A stretch of 64,000 nt of DNA from Psychrobacter namhaensis (GTDB lineage: Bacteria > Pseudomonadota > Gammaproteobacteria > Pseudomonadales > Moraxellaceae): contig NZ_JABASS010000001.1 of assembly GCF_016107545.1 (NCBI RefSeq), positions 389,205-453,204 on the forward strand, read 5' to 3'. Below are positions 9,059 to 17,965 of this stretch, one piece after another. Each line of letters starts with the position of its first letter. The stretch's first letter is position 1. The notes below the pieces were generated by a model that ran no database searches, had not been told where the DNA came from, and saw only the letters and a list, made by a program, of their open reading frames with translations. The position numbers and the translations under genes were made by a program.

Positions 9059-10141
9059 ATGACAACATCAGTTACCCATAATGCAGATATTGACGACGTG
9101 AATATTGAAAAGTTCATTCCTTTGATCACTCCCGCTGAGCTAAAAACCGAGCTGCCTTTATCAGAAAAAGCGTATAACACGGTTCTAAAAGGTCGCAACA
9201 CGATTCAGGACATCTTGGATGGTAAAGATAAGCGACTGTTTGTAGTCATTGGCCCTTGTTCTATTCATGATATCAAAGCCGCCCACGAATATGCCGATCG
9301 TTTGGCCGTATTAGCCAAAGAAATCGAAGACAGTGTCTTTGTCGTGATGCGCGTTTATTTTGAAAAGCCCCGTACGACTGTTGGCTGGAAGGGTATGATT
9401 AATGACCCTGATATGAATGACAGCTTTGATATCGAAAAAGGTCTGCGTACTGCTCGTAAGTTGTTGCTTGATTTAAATGAAAAAGGCTTGCCTTGTGCCA
9501 CCGAAGCCTTGGACCCTAATACCCCGCAATACATGCAAGATTTGATTAGCTGGTCAGCAATTGGCGCCCGTACCACTGAGAGCCAAACGCATCGTGAAAT
9601 GAGTTCGGGCTTATCGTGCCCAGTTGGCTTTAAAAATGGTACCGATGGCGGTATGACAGTAGCCGTCAATGCCATGCAAGCAGTCAAAGAAGGCCATAGT
9701 TTCCTAGGTCTGTCAGCAGATGGCAAGGTTTCTATCATCAAATCTAAAGGCAACCCTTACGCTCACGTGGTACTACGCGGCGGTAACGGCAAACCTAACT
9801 ATGATGAAACAGCCGTTGCACAAGCTGAAAACGAGCTAGCTAAAGGCAAAACCAATAGTAAAATCATGATTGACTCGAGCCATGCCAACTCAGGTAAAGA
9901 TCCTTATCTGCAACCTATGGTCATCAATAATGTCGCAGAACAAATCCAAAACGGTAATAAATCCATTATCGGCATGATGATTGAAAGTCATCTAAAAGGT
10001 GGCAATCAAAAGCTAACGGCTGATTTAAGCCAGCTTGAGTATGGTAAATCCATCACCGATGGTTGCTTAGATTGGGACAGTACTGTCACGGCGCTACACA
10101 AACTACGTGATATGGTCAAAGACGTATTGCCAAATCGTTAA
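9059..10141 (+). CDS. aroG: 3-deoxy-7-phosphoheptulonate (DAHP) synthase, class I
   Basis: DAHP synthase condenses phosphoenolpyruvate and erythrose-4-phosphate, the entry step of the shikimate pathway. The 360-residue protein matches class I AroF/G/H enzymes: VVIGPCSIHD (metal-ligand Cys), RVYFEKPRTTVGWKG, ARTTESQTHREMSSGLSCPVGFKNGTDG in sequence, MIDSSHANS and MMIESHLKGG. The sequence alone does not tell which aromatic amino acid inhibits it. Assigning aroG rather than aroF or aroH is therefore by convention only. It stands alone on the plus strand with a strong terminator after it. Confidence 0.92.
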   Translation: MTTSVTHNADIDDVNIEKFIPLITPAELKTELPLSEKAYNTVLKGRNTIQDILDGKDKRLFVVIGPCSIHDIKAAHEYADRLAVLAKEIEDSVFVVMRVYFEKPRTTVGWKGMINDPDMNDSFDIEKGLRTARKLLLDLNEKGLPCATEALDPNTPQYMQDLISWSAIGARTTESQTHREMSSGLSCPVGFKNGTDGGMTVAVNAMQAVKEGHSFLGLSADGKVSIIKSKGNPYAHVVLRGGNGKPNYDETAVAQAENELAKGKTNSKIMIDSSHANSGKDPYLQPMVINNVAEQIQNGNKSIIGMMIESHLKGGNQKLTADLSQLEYGKSITDGCLDWDSTVTALHKLRDMVKDVLPNR

Positions 10142-10180
10142 GCTAGATTGGCTATAAATTAGCGCCATCAGATACTCCAT

Positions 10181-10218
10181 AAAAAGCCCGTCCGACACTC
10201 TGTCGGACGGGCTTTTTT
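10181..10218. terminator. Bidirectional Rho-independent terminator between convergent aroG and pepN
   Basis: A GC-rich perfect stem (AGCCCGTCCGACA and its complement) with a 3-nt loop is flanked by five As on the left and six Ts on the right. It serves both convergent genes. Confidence 0.95.
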
Positions 10219-10248
10219 GAGCCTACTGACCTATCAGTCTTCTAGGCA

Positions 10249-12891
10249 TTAACCATTTGCCGCCTTTAGTACACTATCTAAACTTTCAAGTACGTGTTTA
10301 GAGGCAGCATGCTTTTGCAAATCCACGAGCTTATCATGCGCCATTTGACGACGGGGCTCAGCCAATGTGTTCCATCGTGCCAGCACTTGTAATAAGCGTG
10401 AGGCCAATACGGGATTGGCATCATCCAGCTTTTTAATCACGCTGGTATAAATATCCAGACCTTCTTGTGTCCATAATACCGTAGGCTGTGAACTAAAGGC
10501 GCTAATGACTGAACGCACGCGATTGGGTGTGTTCCAATCAAAGTCTTCATGCTCAAGCAATGCTTGGATAACCTCAGTACTCACATTATCAGCAGACGCT
10601 TGCACGCTAAACCATAAGTCAATGACCAAGTCATTCGCTTGAAAGCGTGTATAAAAGTCCGTCAGATACTCACTAGCATTTGCCACTTGGTGATTGACCA
10701 TGGCTTTCAATGCGCCAAAGCGTTCGGTCATACAGCTGGCATTGTTATACTGCTGCTGGGCCCACTCTACTGCGCCCTTGACGTTAGCCGTTAGCGCCAT
10801 GTCAAGTACGACGTTGCGTAGGGCACGTGTGCCGCGAGCGTCAGCGCTATCGTCATAAGGTTGCATTGGCAATTGTTTATAAAGCTCTGCCCACTGATCT
10901 TGCAGCGTATCTGCCACTTGTTGATACAAGCTGTCACGCTTCGCTTTAATCAACTCTGGATCGTAGTCTTTATGAATGGCAGACGCCAGCTCCTGTGCTG
11001 ATGGAATATCAAGCAAGCGCGCAGCCAACATCGCATCATCAGCTGCTAATACGGGTAATGTTTGCGCCAACGCTTGCAAATATATATCAGGGCTGCTCTT
11101 TGTACCTTGACCTTGCAACAAAATACGATTAACGAGCATTTGGGTGACTTGCCAGCGGTTAAAACCATTGGTCTCATGTTTTAGCAAAAATGCCAAATCT
11201 TCATCTTGATAATCATAATTCAGTTGCACAGGCGCGCTAAAGTCACGCAGCAATGACACCACAGGGTCGCTAGCTACCCCTTCAAAAACAAAGGTTTGCG
11301 TGGCTTGATCTAACAGCAGCATACGTTCAGCCACAATGTCACCAGAGTCCTTGTCAAACAGCGCCGTCGCTACTGGAATTGGCAAGGGTTTTGGTGCCTC
11401 AAAACCGCTCACGTGACGTGTTTGCTGACTCAATGTAATGGTTAACGTTTGCGCCGCAGCATCATAATCTTGGTGACCTGAGACGACTGGTGTGCCTGGT
11501 TGGCGATACCAATCGATGAACTCCTCTATTTTATCATCAGTGATACTGAGCGCCGATAAAAAGTCCTCAACGGTCACAGCTTGCCCATCATAACGGCGGA
11601 AGTACTCGTCTGTTCCCTTGCGAAAATCGTCTGGCCCCAAGGTATTGGCAATCATGCGTACGATTTCAGCGCCTTTCTCATAAACCGTCGTCGTATAAAA
11701 ATTATTGATCTCAACGAAACTCTCAGGACGCACAGGATGCGCAAGTGGCCCTGCATCCTCAGAAAACTGATGGGCACGCAAGGTGGCAACATCATCGATC
11801 CGCTGTACGGCACTCGACTGCTGATCCGCTGAAAACGATTGGTCACGATAAACCGTAAACCCTTCTTTTAAACATAGCTGGAACCAATCCCGACAAGTGA
11901 TGCGGTTACCCGTCCAGTTGTGAAAGTACTCATGAGCGATAATGGCTTTGACGCTAAAACTACGCGCATCGGTCGTCGTCTCTGGACTCGACAATACGCA
12001 AGCGGTATTAAAAATATTAAGCCCCTTGTTCTCCATCGCGCCCATATTAAATTGGCTGACCGCGACGATCATATAGCGATCTAAATCATAGGCTCGGCCA
12101 TAATTCACCTCATCCCATTCCATGGCGTCTTTTAAGGCTTGCATACCGACATTACATTTATCAATATCGGCAGATTTTGCATACAGCTCAAGCGCAACCT
12201 CTCGACCTTCGCTGGTGGTATAAACGTCTGTCAACACATCTAAATCAGCGACCACACAGGCAAACAGATAACTTGGCTTGTTAGTGGGATCATGCCAAAT
12301 CGCATAATGACGGCTTGGCTCGTCCGCCACTTCACCGGCTTCGACTAAGTTACCATTGGCCAATAGCGTCGGATAGCGCTTATCCGCCTCAAGACGCGTG
12401 GTAAATATGGCCAGTACATCAGGACGGTCTGGATAAAAAGTAATCTTCCGAAAACCTTCTGGCTCACACTGGGTGACAAACATCGTATCATCACCACTAC
12501 CCGCCATATAAAAACCTTCAAGTGCGGTGTTGGTCTGCGGGCAGATGCGTACTTGAATCTCTAACGTCACTTGGTCAGGTGCGTTAACTATCGTGAGCTT
12601 ACCCGCTTCTTGCTGATAGTCCCCAATAGCCAGTTGGTCGCCATTCATACTAATGGCCAGCAGCTCTAAATCTTCGCCAAATAACACGAGATCTCCTGCT
12701 GCTTGGCGTACCATTTGTAGCGTACTGTCTACCTGCGCATACGCTTCAAACAGCTTAATGTCTAAATCAACGGTTACCACATCAAAACTTGGCTTTTGAT
12801 AATCTTTTAAGTTAATTTTATGCGGGGCATGCGGCGGTACATCGGGCATTTCAGGATTAATAATTTGAGCATCGGTTTCAGCAGTAGACAT
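10249..12891 (-). CDS. pepN: Aminopeptidase N (M1 family metallopeptidase)
   Basis: PepN is a cytoplasmic zinc aminopeptidase that trims N-terminal residues from peptides. The 880-residue protein has the substrate-binding GAMEN motif at 284-288, the zinc site HEYFH at 320-324 and the third ligand E343. The spacing equals that of E. coli PepN. The C-terminal helical DUF3458 domains follow. An AGGAA ribosome site precedes the ATG. It is convergent with aroG and monocistronic. Confidence 0.95.
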   Translation of the reverse strand: MSTAETDAQIINPEMPDVPPHAPHKINLKDYQKPSFDVVTVDLDIKLFEAYAQVDSTLQMVRQAAGDLVLFGEDLELLAISMNGDQLAIGDYQQEAGKLTIVNAPDQVTLEIQVRICPQTNTALEGFYMAGSGDDTMFVTQCEPEGFRKITFYPDRPDVLAIFTTRLEADKRYPTLLANGNLVEAGEVADEPSRHYAIWHDPTNKPSYLFACVVADLDVLTDVYTTSEGREVALELYAKSADIDKCNVGMQALKDAMEWDEVNYGRAYDLDRYMIVAVSQFNMGAMENKGLNIFNTACVLSSPETTTDARSFSVKAIIAHEYFHNWTGNRITCRDWFQLCLKEGFTVYRDQSFSADQQSSAVQRIDDVATLRAHQFSEDAGPLAHPVRPESFVEINNFYTTTVYEKGAEIVRMIANTLGPDDFRKGTDEYFRRYDGQAVTVEDFLSALSITDDKIEEFIDWYRQPGTPVVSGHQDYDAAAQTLTITLSQQTRHVSGFEAPKPLPIPVATALFDKDSGDIVAERMLLLDQATQTFVFEGVASDPVVSLLRDFSAPVQLNYDYQDEDLAFLLKHETNGFNRWQVTQMLVNRILLQGQGTKSSPDIYLQALAQTLPVLAADDAMLAARLLDIPSAQELASAIHKDYDPELIKAKRDSLYQQVADTLQDQWAELYKQLPMQPYDDSADARGTRALRNVVLDMALTANVKGAVEWAQQQYNNASCMTERFGALKAMVNHQVANASEYLTDFYTRFQANDLVIDLWFSVQASADNVSTEVIQALLEHEDFDWNTPNRVRSVISAFSSQPTVLWTQEGLDIYTSVIKKLDDANPVLASRLLQVLARWNTLAEPRRQMAHDKLVDLQKHAASKHVLESLDSVLKAANG

Positions 12892-13268
12892 ATAAATTCC
12901 TATTATTATTTATGACATAAACAGTTGGGTAGTATGGTGAGCGCCATTAGCGCTAACGGCAATGAACAAAACTTTAAGCAAATTTTTAAGACGATGGATT
13001 ATCAATAAACCTATAGCCCATAAACTTATGGTTACATTGACCTAAACTGCCAATTTTCAAGTACAGACCTTAAAATTATTACATTGATAAGCCAGTATGG
13101 ATATCAGAATAGTGATTAAGGTAGAGATACGGTTGTCACGGCCACAGTCATAGAAAATTGACAAAAGGTATCAACCAAAAAATTGGCGTAAATCATCCAT
13201 TGGATAATGATCACGAAAATGATTTAATAGGTTTACCGATGACCACCACTCGATAAACGGCCTATTAT
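12892..13268. other. 377-bp intergenic region between divergent pepN and an unknown gene
   Basis: AT-rich and without a plausible ORF. It must hold the pepN promoter and that of the 211-residue gene at 13269. A TTGACA at about 13157 is a possible -35, but I find no well-spaced -10. No repeat or RNA gene is recognised. Confidence 0.5.
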
Positions 13269-13904
13269 ATGACAAAGCACACCGCCAGTCGCTCAGACAT
13301 TACGCTCCCCCTACTTATAGATTACATTGATGCTCTGCTGCCATCGCTAGTCACACAGATAAAAACACCAACTACCCCTGAACAGAAGGATGAAAGCACT
13401 GAGTTATTATGGGCGGTGCAAGACAATAATGCCCGCTTAGCCCTAAAATCACAACTCAAAGACCATGTCATGAGTAAAGATGATGATAAGGTAGCAGACG
13501 CTGGGACATTGCAGCCATTAACTTTATCAGAGCTGATACAGCAACCAACACCGGATCGTTATGAGCTTGCTTGCTTTTGGCTACCCACATTATCGTCAGA
13601 GCTGCTACAGCAATACATTCCCCTATTCATGCGCTATCGCGATCTTTATTCCGCCCATCTGCTAATCGCACTTGATAGCACCATAGACTTAAAGGCTTAT
13701 GGATTTACTCCATTTGATATCTTAAGCGAGCAGTCTTTCGACGTTGATCGTGTGAACCAAAAACAATCACCTTCATCAGACACGCCGTCCCTAGTGTCCG
13801 CCACACTTTGGCAATTTAACCTATATGATTATAAACAATTACCCAATTGGCTCAATGCAGATTACTGGGCCAATCCTGAGAATTGGGGCAAACACCGTTG
13901 GTAG
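13269..13904 (+). CDS. Conserved hypothetical protein, possibly DUF6231-like
   Basis: A 211-residue soluble protein without signal peptide or membrane helix. The centre (about residues 95-130) reads like a hydrophobic strand-helix core, with YELACFWLP and LYSAHLLIAL. The C-terminus (NLYDYKQLPNWLNADYWANP...WGKHRW) is rich in aromatic residues. That tail resembles, from memory, short Moraxellaceae proteins annotated as DUF6231. I cannot confirm this. Nothing in the context suggests a role: pepN is divergent and a Pal-like lipoprotein follows 165 bp later. Function unknown. Confidence 0.7.
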   Translation: MTKHTASRSDITLPLLIDYIDALLPSLVTQIKTPTTPEQKDESTELLWAVQDNNARLALKSQLKDHVMSKDDDKVADAGTLQPLTLSELIQQPTPDRYELACFWLPTLSSELLQQYIPLFMRYRDLYSAHLLIALDSTIDLKAYGFTPFDILSEQSFDVDRVNQKQSPSSDTPSLVSATLWQFNLYDYKQLPNWLNADYWANPENWGKHRW

Positions 13905-14069
13905 TGGACAGCGATCAAAGCTTTGTATATCTGTTTGTAAATTCTAGAATTATTTACAGTAATACTACTTACATAAAGTAACACTTAGTATATGATAGAT
14001 AGTAAATGTCTAAGTTTTATCGCAAGCAGTTTAAAAAAACAAATTTAATTAAAATTTTAGGAGCTCATC

Positions 14070-14588
14070 ATGTCAACCAGTTTTTCTAAGATCGCGGTTC
14101 TTGCTATATTATCAAGCGCAGTTGCCCTAACCACAGGCTGTGCTACCAAACGTTCTACTTCTGAAGTAGTTGTGGCCCCGCTCGGTATTCCAAGTGGCCA
14201 AGCTGACTACACTGGCGCTGTCATCGTAGATAACCCAAATGCTGTTATCACTACCGCTGAGAACTTACAAGCGGTTGTCTATTTTGCTTTCGATAGTAGT
14301 GAGATTACCGCACAAGCAGCCAGTGTCTTGGACCAACACGCAGCGCTGCTAAGCTCAAATCCAGCAGCTGGCGTTGTTATCGCAGGTCACACTGATGAGC
14401 GCGGTAGCCGTGAATATAACATGGCATTAGGTGAGCGCCGTGCCCAAGCCGCCCGTGACTATCTTGCTGCTCAAGGTGTGCCCGTAAACAATATCCGTGT
14501 CATCAGCTATGGTGAAGAACGCCCTGCAGTTACTGGTAACACTGAAGAAGCTTATGCACAAAACCGCCGTGCTGAGTTGTCTTACTAA
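14070..14588 (+). CDS. Pal-like OmpA-family peptidoglycan-associated lipoprotein
   Basis: This 172-residue outer-membrane lipoprotein has a signal peptide with lipobox LTTGC, the lipidated Cys being C24. A short linker leads to an OmpA-like domain (about 66-172) with VYFAFDSSEI, the peptidoglycan-binding GHTDERGSREYNMALGERRA block and VISYGEERP. Such proteins anchor the outer membrane to the wall. True pal normally follows tolB, and no tol genes are nearby. It may therefore be a second Pal-like protein rather than the Tol partner. A TAGGAG ribosome site precedes the ATG and a terminator follows. Confidence 0.9.
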   Translation: MSTSFSKIAVLAILSSAVALTTGCATKRSTSEVVVAPLGIPSGQADYTGAVIVDNPNAVITTAENLQAVVYFAFDSSEITAQAASVLDQHAALLSSNPAAGVVIAGHTDERGSREYNMALGERRAQAARDYLAAQGVPVNNIRVISYGEERPAVTGNTEEAYAQNRRAELSY

Positions 14589-14633
14589 GACTGACGCAAC
14601 CACCAATAACTAATAAAGCGTCGTTTAATTGAT

Positions 14634-14666
14634 AAAAGCCCAGTAATATTGATTGCTGGGCTTTTT
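14634..14666 (+). terminator. Rho-independent terminator after the Pal-like gene
   Basis: A stem of AAAAGCCCAG paired with CTGGGCTTTT around a short AT-rich loop, ending in Ts, 45 bp after the stop codon. Confidence 0.85.
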
Positions 14667-14710
14667 ACGGTTTATTAAACTAAGATAACTCACCCTACTC
14701 GACACGATCA

Positions 14711-15508
14711 ATGATGCCAACGGTAAAATTAACCCATCTTCAATACACTCAGCTCAACCCGACGACATGGTGCGCCACTGCGCAAGTAAGCGAACCTTTG
14801 TGTCTAAGTTTTGATACCTTACGGGAAAAATCGTCATGGTTATTGGTTTTTAATACGTCGACTATACACTTTAATAAAATGGTTGGTCTTAACTGGCAGT
14901 ACTGTAGTCCACGCGTTATTTTATCGGCTCGTGAGATGGCCCATCAACAACGCCAAATACAGCGTAAAGGGGTGCGATTATTGCTACAGCAGCTCTTAAA
15001 TTATCTAGAGCTTCGCGATACACTGGATGAATCAGACTTCCCCTATCAGCTTATCGACAGTAAACACTATGTGTGCTTTAGTCACACAGGTGCTACCCAA
15101 AAAAAAGCGATTAATCCAAACCTGAATCAGTCGTTGAATACGCGTTCAAATAGTAAAGTCGCTGTCACTATTAGCCGTCATCGACCTATAGGCATTGATA
15201 TAGAGACTAACGACGTTGCATGGCATGTGGCGCAGCGTTTTTACTCAGACAATGAGCTTAGGGTCATACAGTCATTGCCAACCAGCCAACGTGACATTAT
15301 CACTAAACTACTCTGGCAAATAAAAGAAAGCTTTATAAAAATTCATCAATACAAACTGGCACAAGGTTTAGGAGTAGATTATTCATACCTCATTGCTGAT
15401 TTACTGAACGCTATTAGAGACCCGTCACTTTTGTGGGTCACGGCTGACTATCGCTCGCAATACCATGTTGCTATCCTACCCATTCAGCAAACTGTGGTTA
15501 TTTTTTAG
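14711..15508 (+). CDS. 4'-phosphopantetheinyl transferase, Sfp-type
   Basis: The enzyme attaches the phosphopantetheine arm of CoA to carrier proteins. The magnesium motif GIDIE is at 161-165 (D163, E165), the WQIKES motif (W202, K205, E206) follows, and CFSHTG at 122-127 is the CoA-binding SH segment. Between SHTG and VAVTIS there is a longer, Asn-rich loop than in typical members. The protein has 265 residues, near Sfp size. No polyketide, peptide synthetase or fatty-acid synthase gene is in the window, so its carrier protein is unknown. It may serve the general acyl carrier protein. Confidence 0.85.
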   Translation: MMPTVKLTHLQYTQLNPTTWCATAQVSEPLCLSFDTLREKSSWLLVFNTSTIHFNKMVGLNWQYCSPRVILSAREMAHQQRQIQRKGVRLLLQQLLNYLELRDTLDESDFPYQLIDSKHYVCFSHTGATQKKAINPNLNQSLNTRSNSKVAVTISRHRPIGIDIETNDVAWHVAQRFYSDNELRVIQSLPTSQRDIITKLLWQIKESFIKIHQYKLAQGLGVDYSYLIADLLNAIRDPSLLWVTADYRSQYHVAILPIQQTVVIF

Positions 15509-15560
15509 AGAAGTGATCACTGTACGACTTTTAAGACATTGCTTTTTCTTTACTTTAAAC

Positions 15561-15594
15561 AAAAAAAACGATCCTTTTTAGGATCGTTTTTTTT
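15561..15594. terminator. Bidirectional Rho-independent terminator
   Basis: Eight As, a CGATCC/GGATCG stem with a TTTTTA loop, and eight Ts. It sits between the convergent phosphopantetheinyl transferase and outer-membrane protein genes and can serve both. Confidence 0.92.
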
Positions 15595-15635
15595 CTTACT
15601 TTTCTTCTAACGACAGTATTTAAACTGGGCTTGGC

Positions 15636-16472
15636 TTAGAAGCGGTAAGTAGCACCAAGTTTGACAATTGGCATCCACTCAAGATAGTCTTTATCTTCTA
15701 ACTCTGTTTCAGCAGCAGCAGCAGCGTCAACAGCCACAGCATTCAAAGGGTTCGTAGCACGCACTGTAGCGTCAGTTTTACCCATATAAGCTGCACCTAG
15801 CTCACCAAATAGACCGAAGTTATTAGTGATGTTAGGACGGAAGCCAATAGTAGCATAAGGTGCTAACTTATTACGATGCTCTAGTGAACCTTCTAAAGTT
15901 TCACCGTTACCTACAAGATAATCTTCATCATCAATCGTGAAAACACCATCTTCAGCACTTGCACGCACATCGATATCGTTATCAGGTACGATGATACCAG
16001 CGCCCATTGTGAACCAGTTACCAGCAGGACGTAACTGCACGCCTAGGTATGGGTTGCTAAAATCTGCATCAACATCATAGTTGACGTCATCTACATCAAC
16101 GTCACCGCCAAAAAGATCAGCGACATCGCCACCAGCCCAACCAGCTTGTAGTTCAGTTTTCTCGTTTAGTGACCAACCGATGTTAGCACCATAACCCAGT
16201 GTACCAACTTCAGCACTAACTGAGGCTGGGTTCACTACTTTGCTAAAGAAACCTTTAGTACCACCAACGATAGCGCCAGTTGTATTGCTTACCACACCAG
16301 CGTCCGCATCGTATGCATAAGAAGCAGGCTCTGCTTCATAAGCAACCGCTACCGGCTCAGCTTCATAAACAACGGCATCATTGTCATCAACAACGATCAC
16401 TGGCTCAGCAGCTAGTGCAGCACTTGATGCTAAAACGGCAGCAGAAATTGCTGTTAATTTAATAGTTTTCAT
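15636..16472 (-). CDS. Outer-membrane beta-barrel protein, porin-like, function unknown
   Basis: A 278-residue secreted protein with a clear signal peptide (MKTIKLTAISAAVLASSAALA, cleavage before AEP). A compositionally odd segment (residues 22-60) follows, with repeated YEAEP units. The rest consists of alternating amphipathic strands with Gly and aromatic residues, ending in GATYRF. The terminal Phe is the outer-membrane barrel insertion signal. Two acidic Asp/Glu-rich loops (about 123-140 and 175-195) are probably extracellular and could bind cations. An AGGAGAG ribosome site is present and the upstream region is long, which fits strong expression. The exact family is not recognised. Confidence 0.75.
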   Translation of the reverse strand: MKTIKLTAISAAVLASSAALAAEPVIVVDDNDAVVYEAEPVAVAYEAEPASYAYDADAGVVSNTTGAIVGGTKGFFSKVVNPASVSAEVGTLGYGANIGWSLNEKTELQAGWAGGDVADLFGGDVDVDDVNYDVDADFSNPYLGVQLRPAGNWFTMGAGIIVPDNDIDVRASAEDGVFTIDDEDYLVGNGETLEGSLEHRNKLAPYATIGFRPNITNNFGLFGELGAAYMGKTDATVRATNPLNAVAVDAAAAAETELEDKDYLEWMPIVKLGATYRF

Positions 16473-17063
16473 AAATACTCTCCTAAAGTGTGGAATAAAT
16501 CGCCCATAAAAAAATGATTATCTCGCTTTTGTGAATCAACCATTTTGTTGAGCAGATTAAAACAATTTTGCCTCAAAAAGTCACCCCTGAAGGCGCGCTT
16601 TTTATTTGCTATTATGTAAAGATTGCATAGGTATTGTAATAATTACCCTACCAACCTGCAAAACTTCGCCTTTTAGTTACACAATGCTCCTAAAGTAACC
16701 AAACAGCCTCGACATGAATATTAAGTGGCTTAATGTTCATGTAAAGGTATTACAAAATATGTCATTATAATGACTTACCTGCTTATTCAACTCAAGGGTA
16801 GTTATATAGCTTATTACTACAGTTTGTTGTGTTTTGTGAGCTAACGTAGCTATTCTTACTTTAAAACGAAATTCCAGACATATAGGCAGTCATGTAAATA
16901 TTGCTATATAGTGTGACTAACGCTTGTCTGCGCTTGATATTATGCTAAATTAGAGTGAGTGATGAGTGTGGCGTAAGCCTTTGAATTGTCCCGTTTGTCC
17001 TATTTATAAATATCTTGCAATGTTTGCCGCTGTATTCTTTATTATTACTATTGAGCCATTTAT
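16473..17063. other. 591-bp intergenic region between divergent outer-membrane protein and IclR genes
   Basis: AT-rich non-coding stretch with no ORF I would accept. It must carry the promoters of both divergent genes. A short palindrome GTCATTATAATGAC near 16760 is the only symmetric element I noted. A long 5' leader or a small RNA is possible, but I see no hairpin-plus-T-run signature for one. Confidence 0.5.
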
Positions 17064-17822
17064 ATGCCTAAAGTATCGTCGATCACCCGTGTGCTAGAAA
17101 TCATAGAGGCGGTATCTTATGCGTCTCTGCCTCTATCGCCCCTTGAGCTGTCACAAGAGCTAGATATACCTAAGCCGACCATTCACAGATTGATTCAGAA
17201 TTTGGTCGATGAAGGGTTTTTGACCGTCGATATTGGTGGCGGTATTATTCCTGGTAAGCGGGTACGTAACCTAAGTGTTGAGCTTTGGCAGCAGCGGCTA
17301 TTTTTTAATGAGCGGCAAATGATCTTGCAAAAGCTGGTTGACGAAATTAAAGAAACCTGCGGTATTGGTGTGCCCTATCATATGGATATGATCTATACCA
17401 ACCGAGCACAAACGACCTTACCGCTACAGATTTATCTACCCGTGGGCGCAAAATCTCCCATGTGGTGCACCGCCACGGGCAAGCTATACCTAAGCCAGTT
17501 ATCTGCTACCAGTCGCCACAAAATACTACAAGGTTTACCGTTAGATAAATTTACTAAAAACACCATTACCGATATTGATGCCTTAAATGACGAGCTTGAC
17601 CGTATTGCTGAAACGGGCATCGGTATAGACAATGAAGAGTTTATCTCTGAAATGGTGGCAGTGGCAGTACCTATATTGGATAAGAAGTCACGCTATCTAG
17701 CCTCACTATACATGCATGCACCAACCATACGAGTATCTTTAGATGAGCTATTGACGCATGTACCACGTCTACAAAAAGCAGCACAGGATGTTCAGGCTCT
17801 TGTGTACGATCTACAAAGCTAA
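17064..17822 (+). CDS. IclR-family transcriptional regulator
   Basis: This 252-residue protein has an N-terminal winged helix (about residues 5-65, with SPLELSQELDIPKPTIHRLIQNLVDEGFL) and a C-terminal effector-binding GAF-like domain (about 80-250, with CTATGKLYL and AVAVPI.DKKSRY). Its effector is probably an organic acid or acyl-CoA intermediate. It faces the mmsB end of the valine-degradation cluster, tail to tail, so it is a plausible local regulator of that cluster. There is no shared promoter to prove it. Confidence 0.9.
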   Translation: MPKVSSITRVLEIIEAVSYASLPLSPLELSQELDIPKPTIHRLIQNLVDEGFLTVDIGGGIIPGKRVRNLSVELWQQRLFFNERQMILQKLVDEIKETCGIGVPYHMDMIYTNRAQTTLPLQIYLPVGAKSPMWCTATGKLYLSQLSATSRHKILQGLPLDKFTKNTITDIDALNDELDRIAETGIGIDNEEFISEMVAVAVPILDKKSRYLASLYMHAPTIRVSLDELLTHVPRLQKAAQDVQALVYDLQS

Positions 17823-17842
17823 AAGCACCTAACAGTAAAAAT

Positions 17843-17879
17843 AAAAAAGTCTGCCCTATTCAATAGGGCAGACTTTTTT
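17843..17879. terminator. Bidirectional Rho-independent terminator
   Basis: An AGTCTGCCCTA stem with its complement, six As on the left and six Ts on the right, lies between the convergent IclR gene and mmsB. Confidence 0.92.
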
Positions 17880-17965
17880 ATTTTACTTCTACGCATATAT
17901 CTCAGCTACAACTTACATCACCAAATCAAATTAAGAATGTGTCACTGAGAGATACAGTGGCAATA

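Noticed and set aside
9355..9753. 132-codon minus-strand frame inside aroG
   Set aside because: It is a shadow of the well-supported aroG reading frame, with no independent signals.
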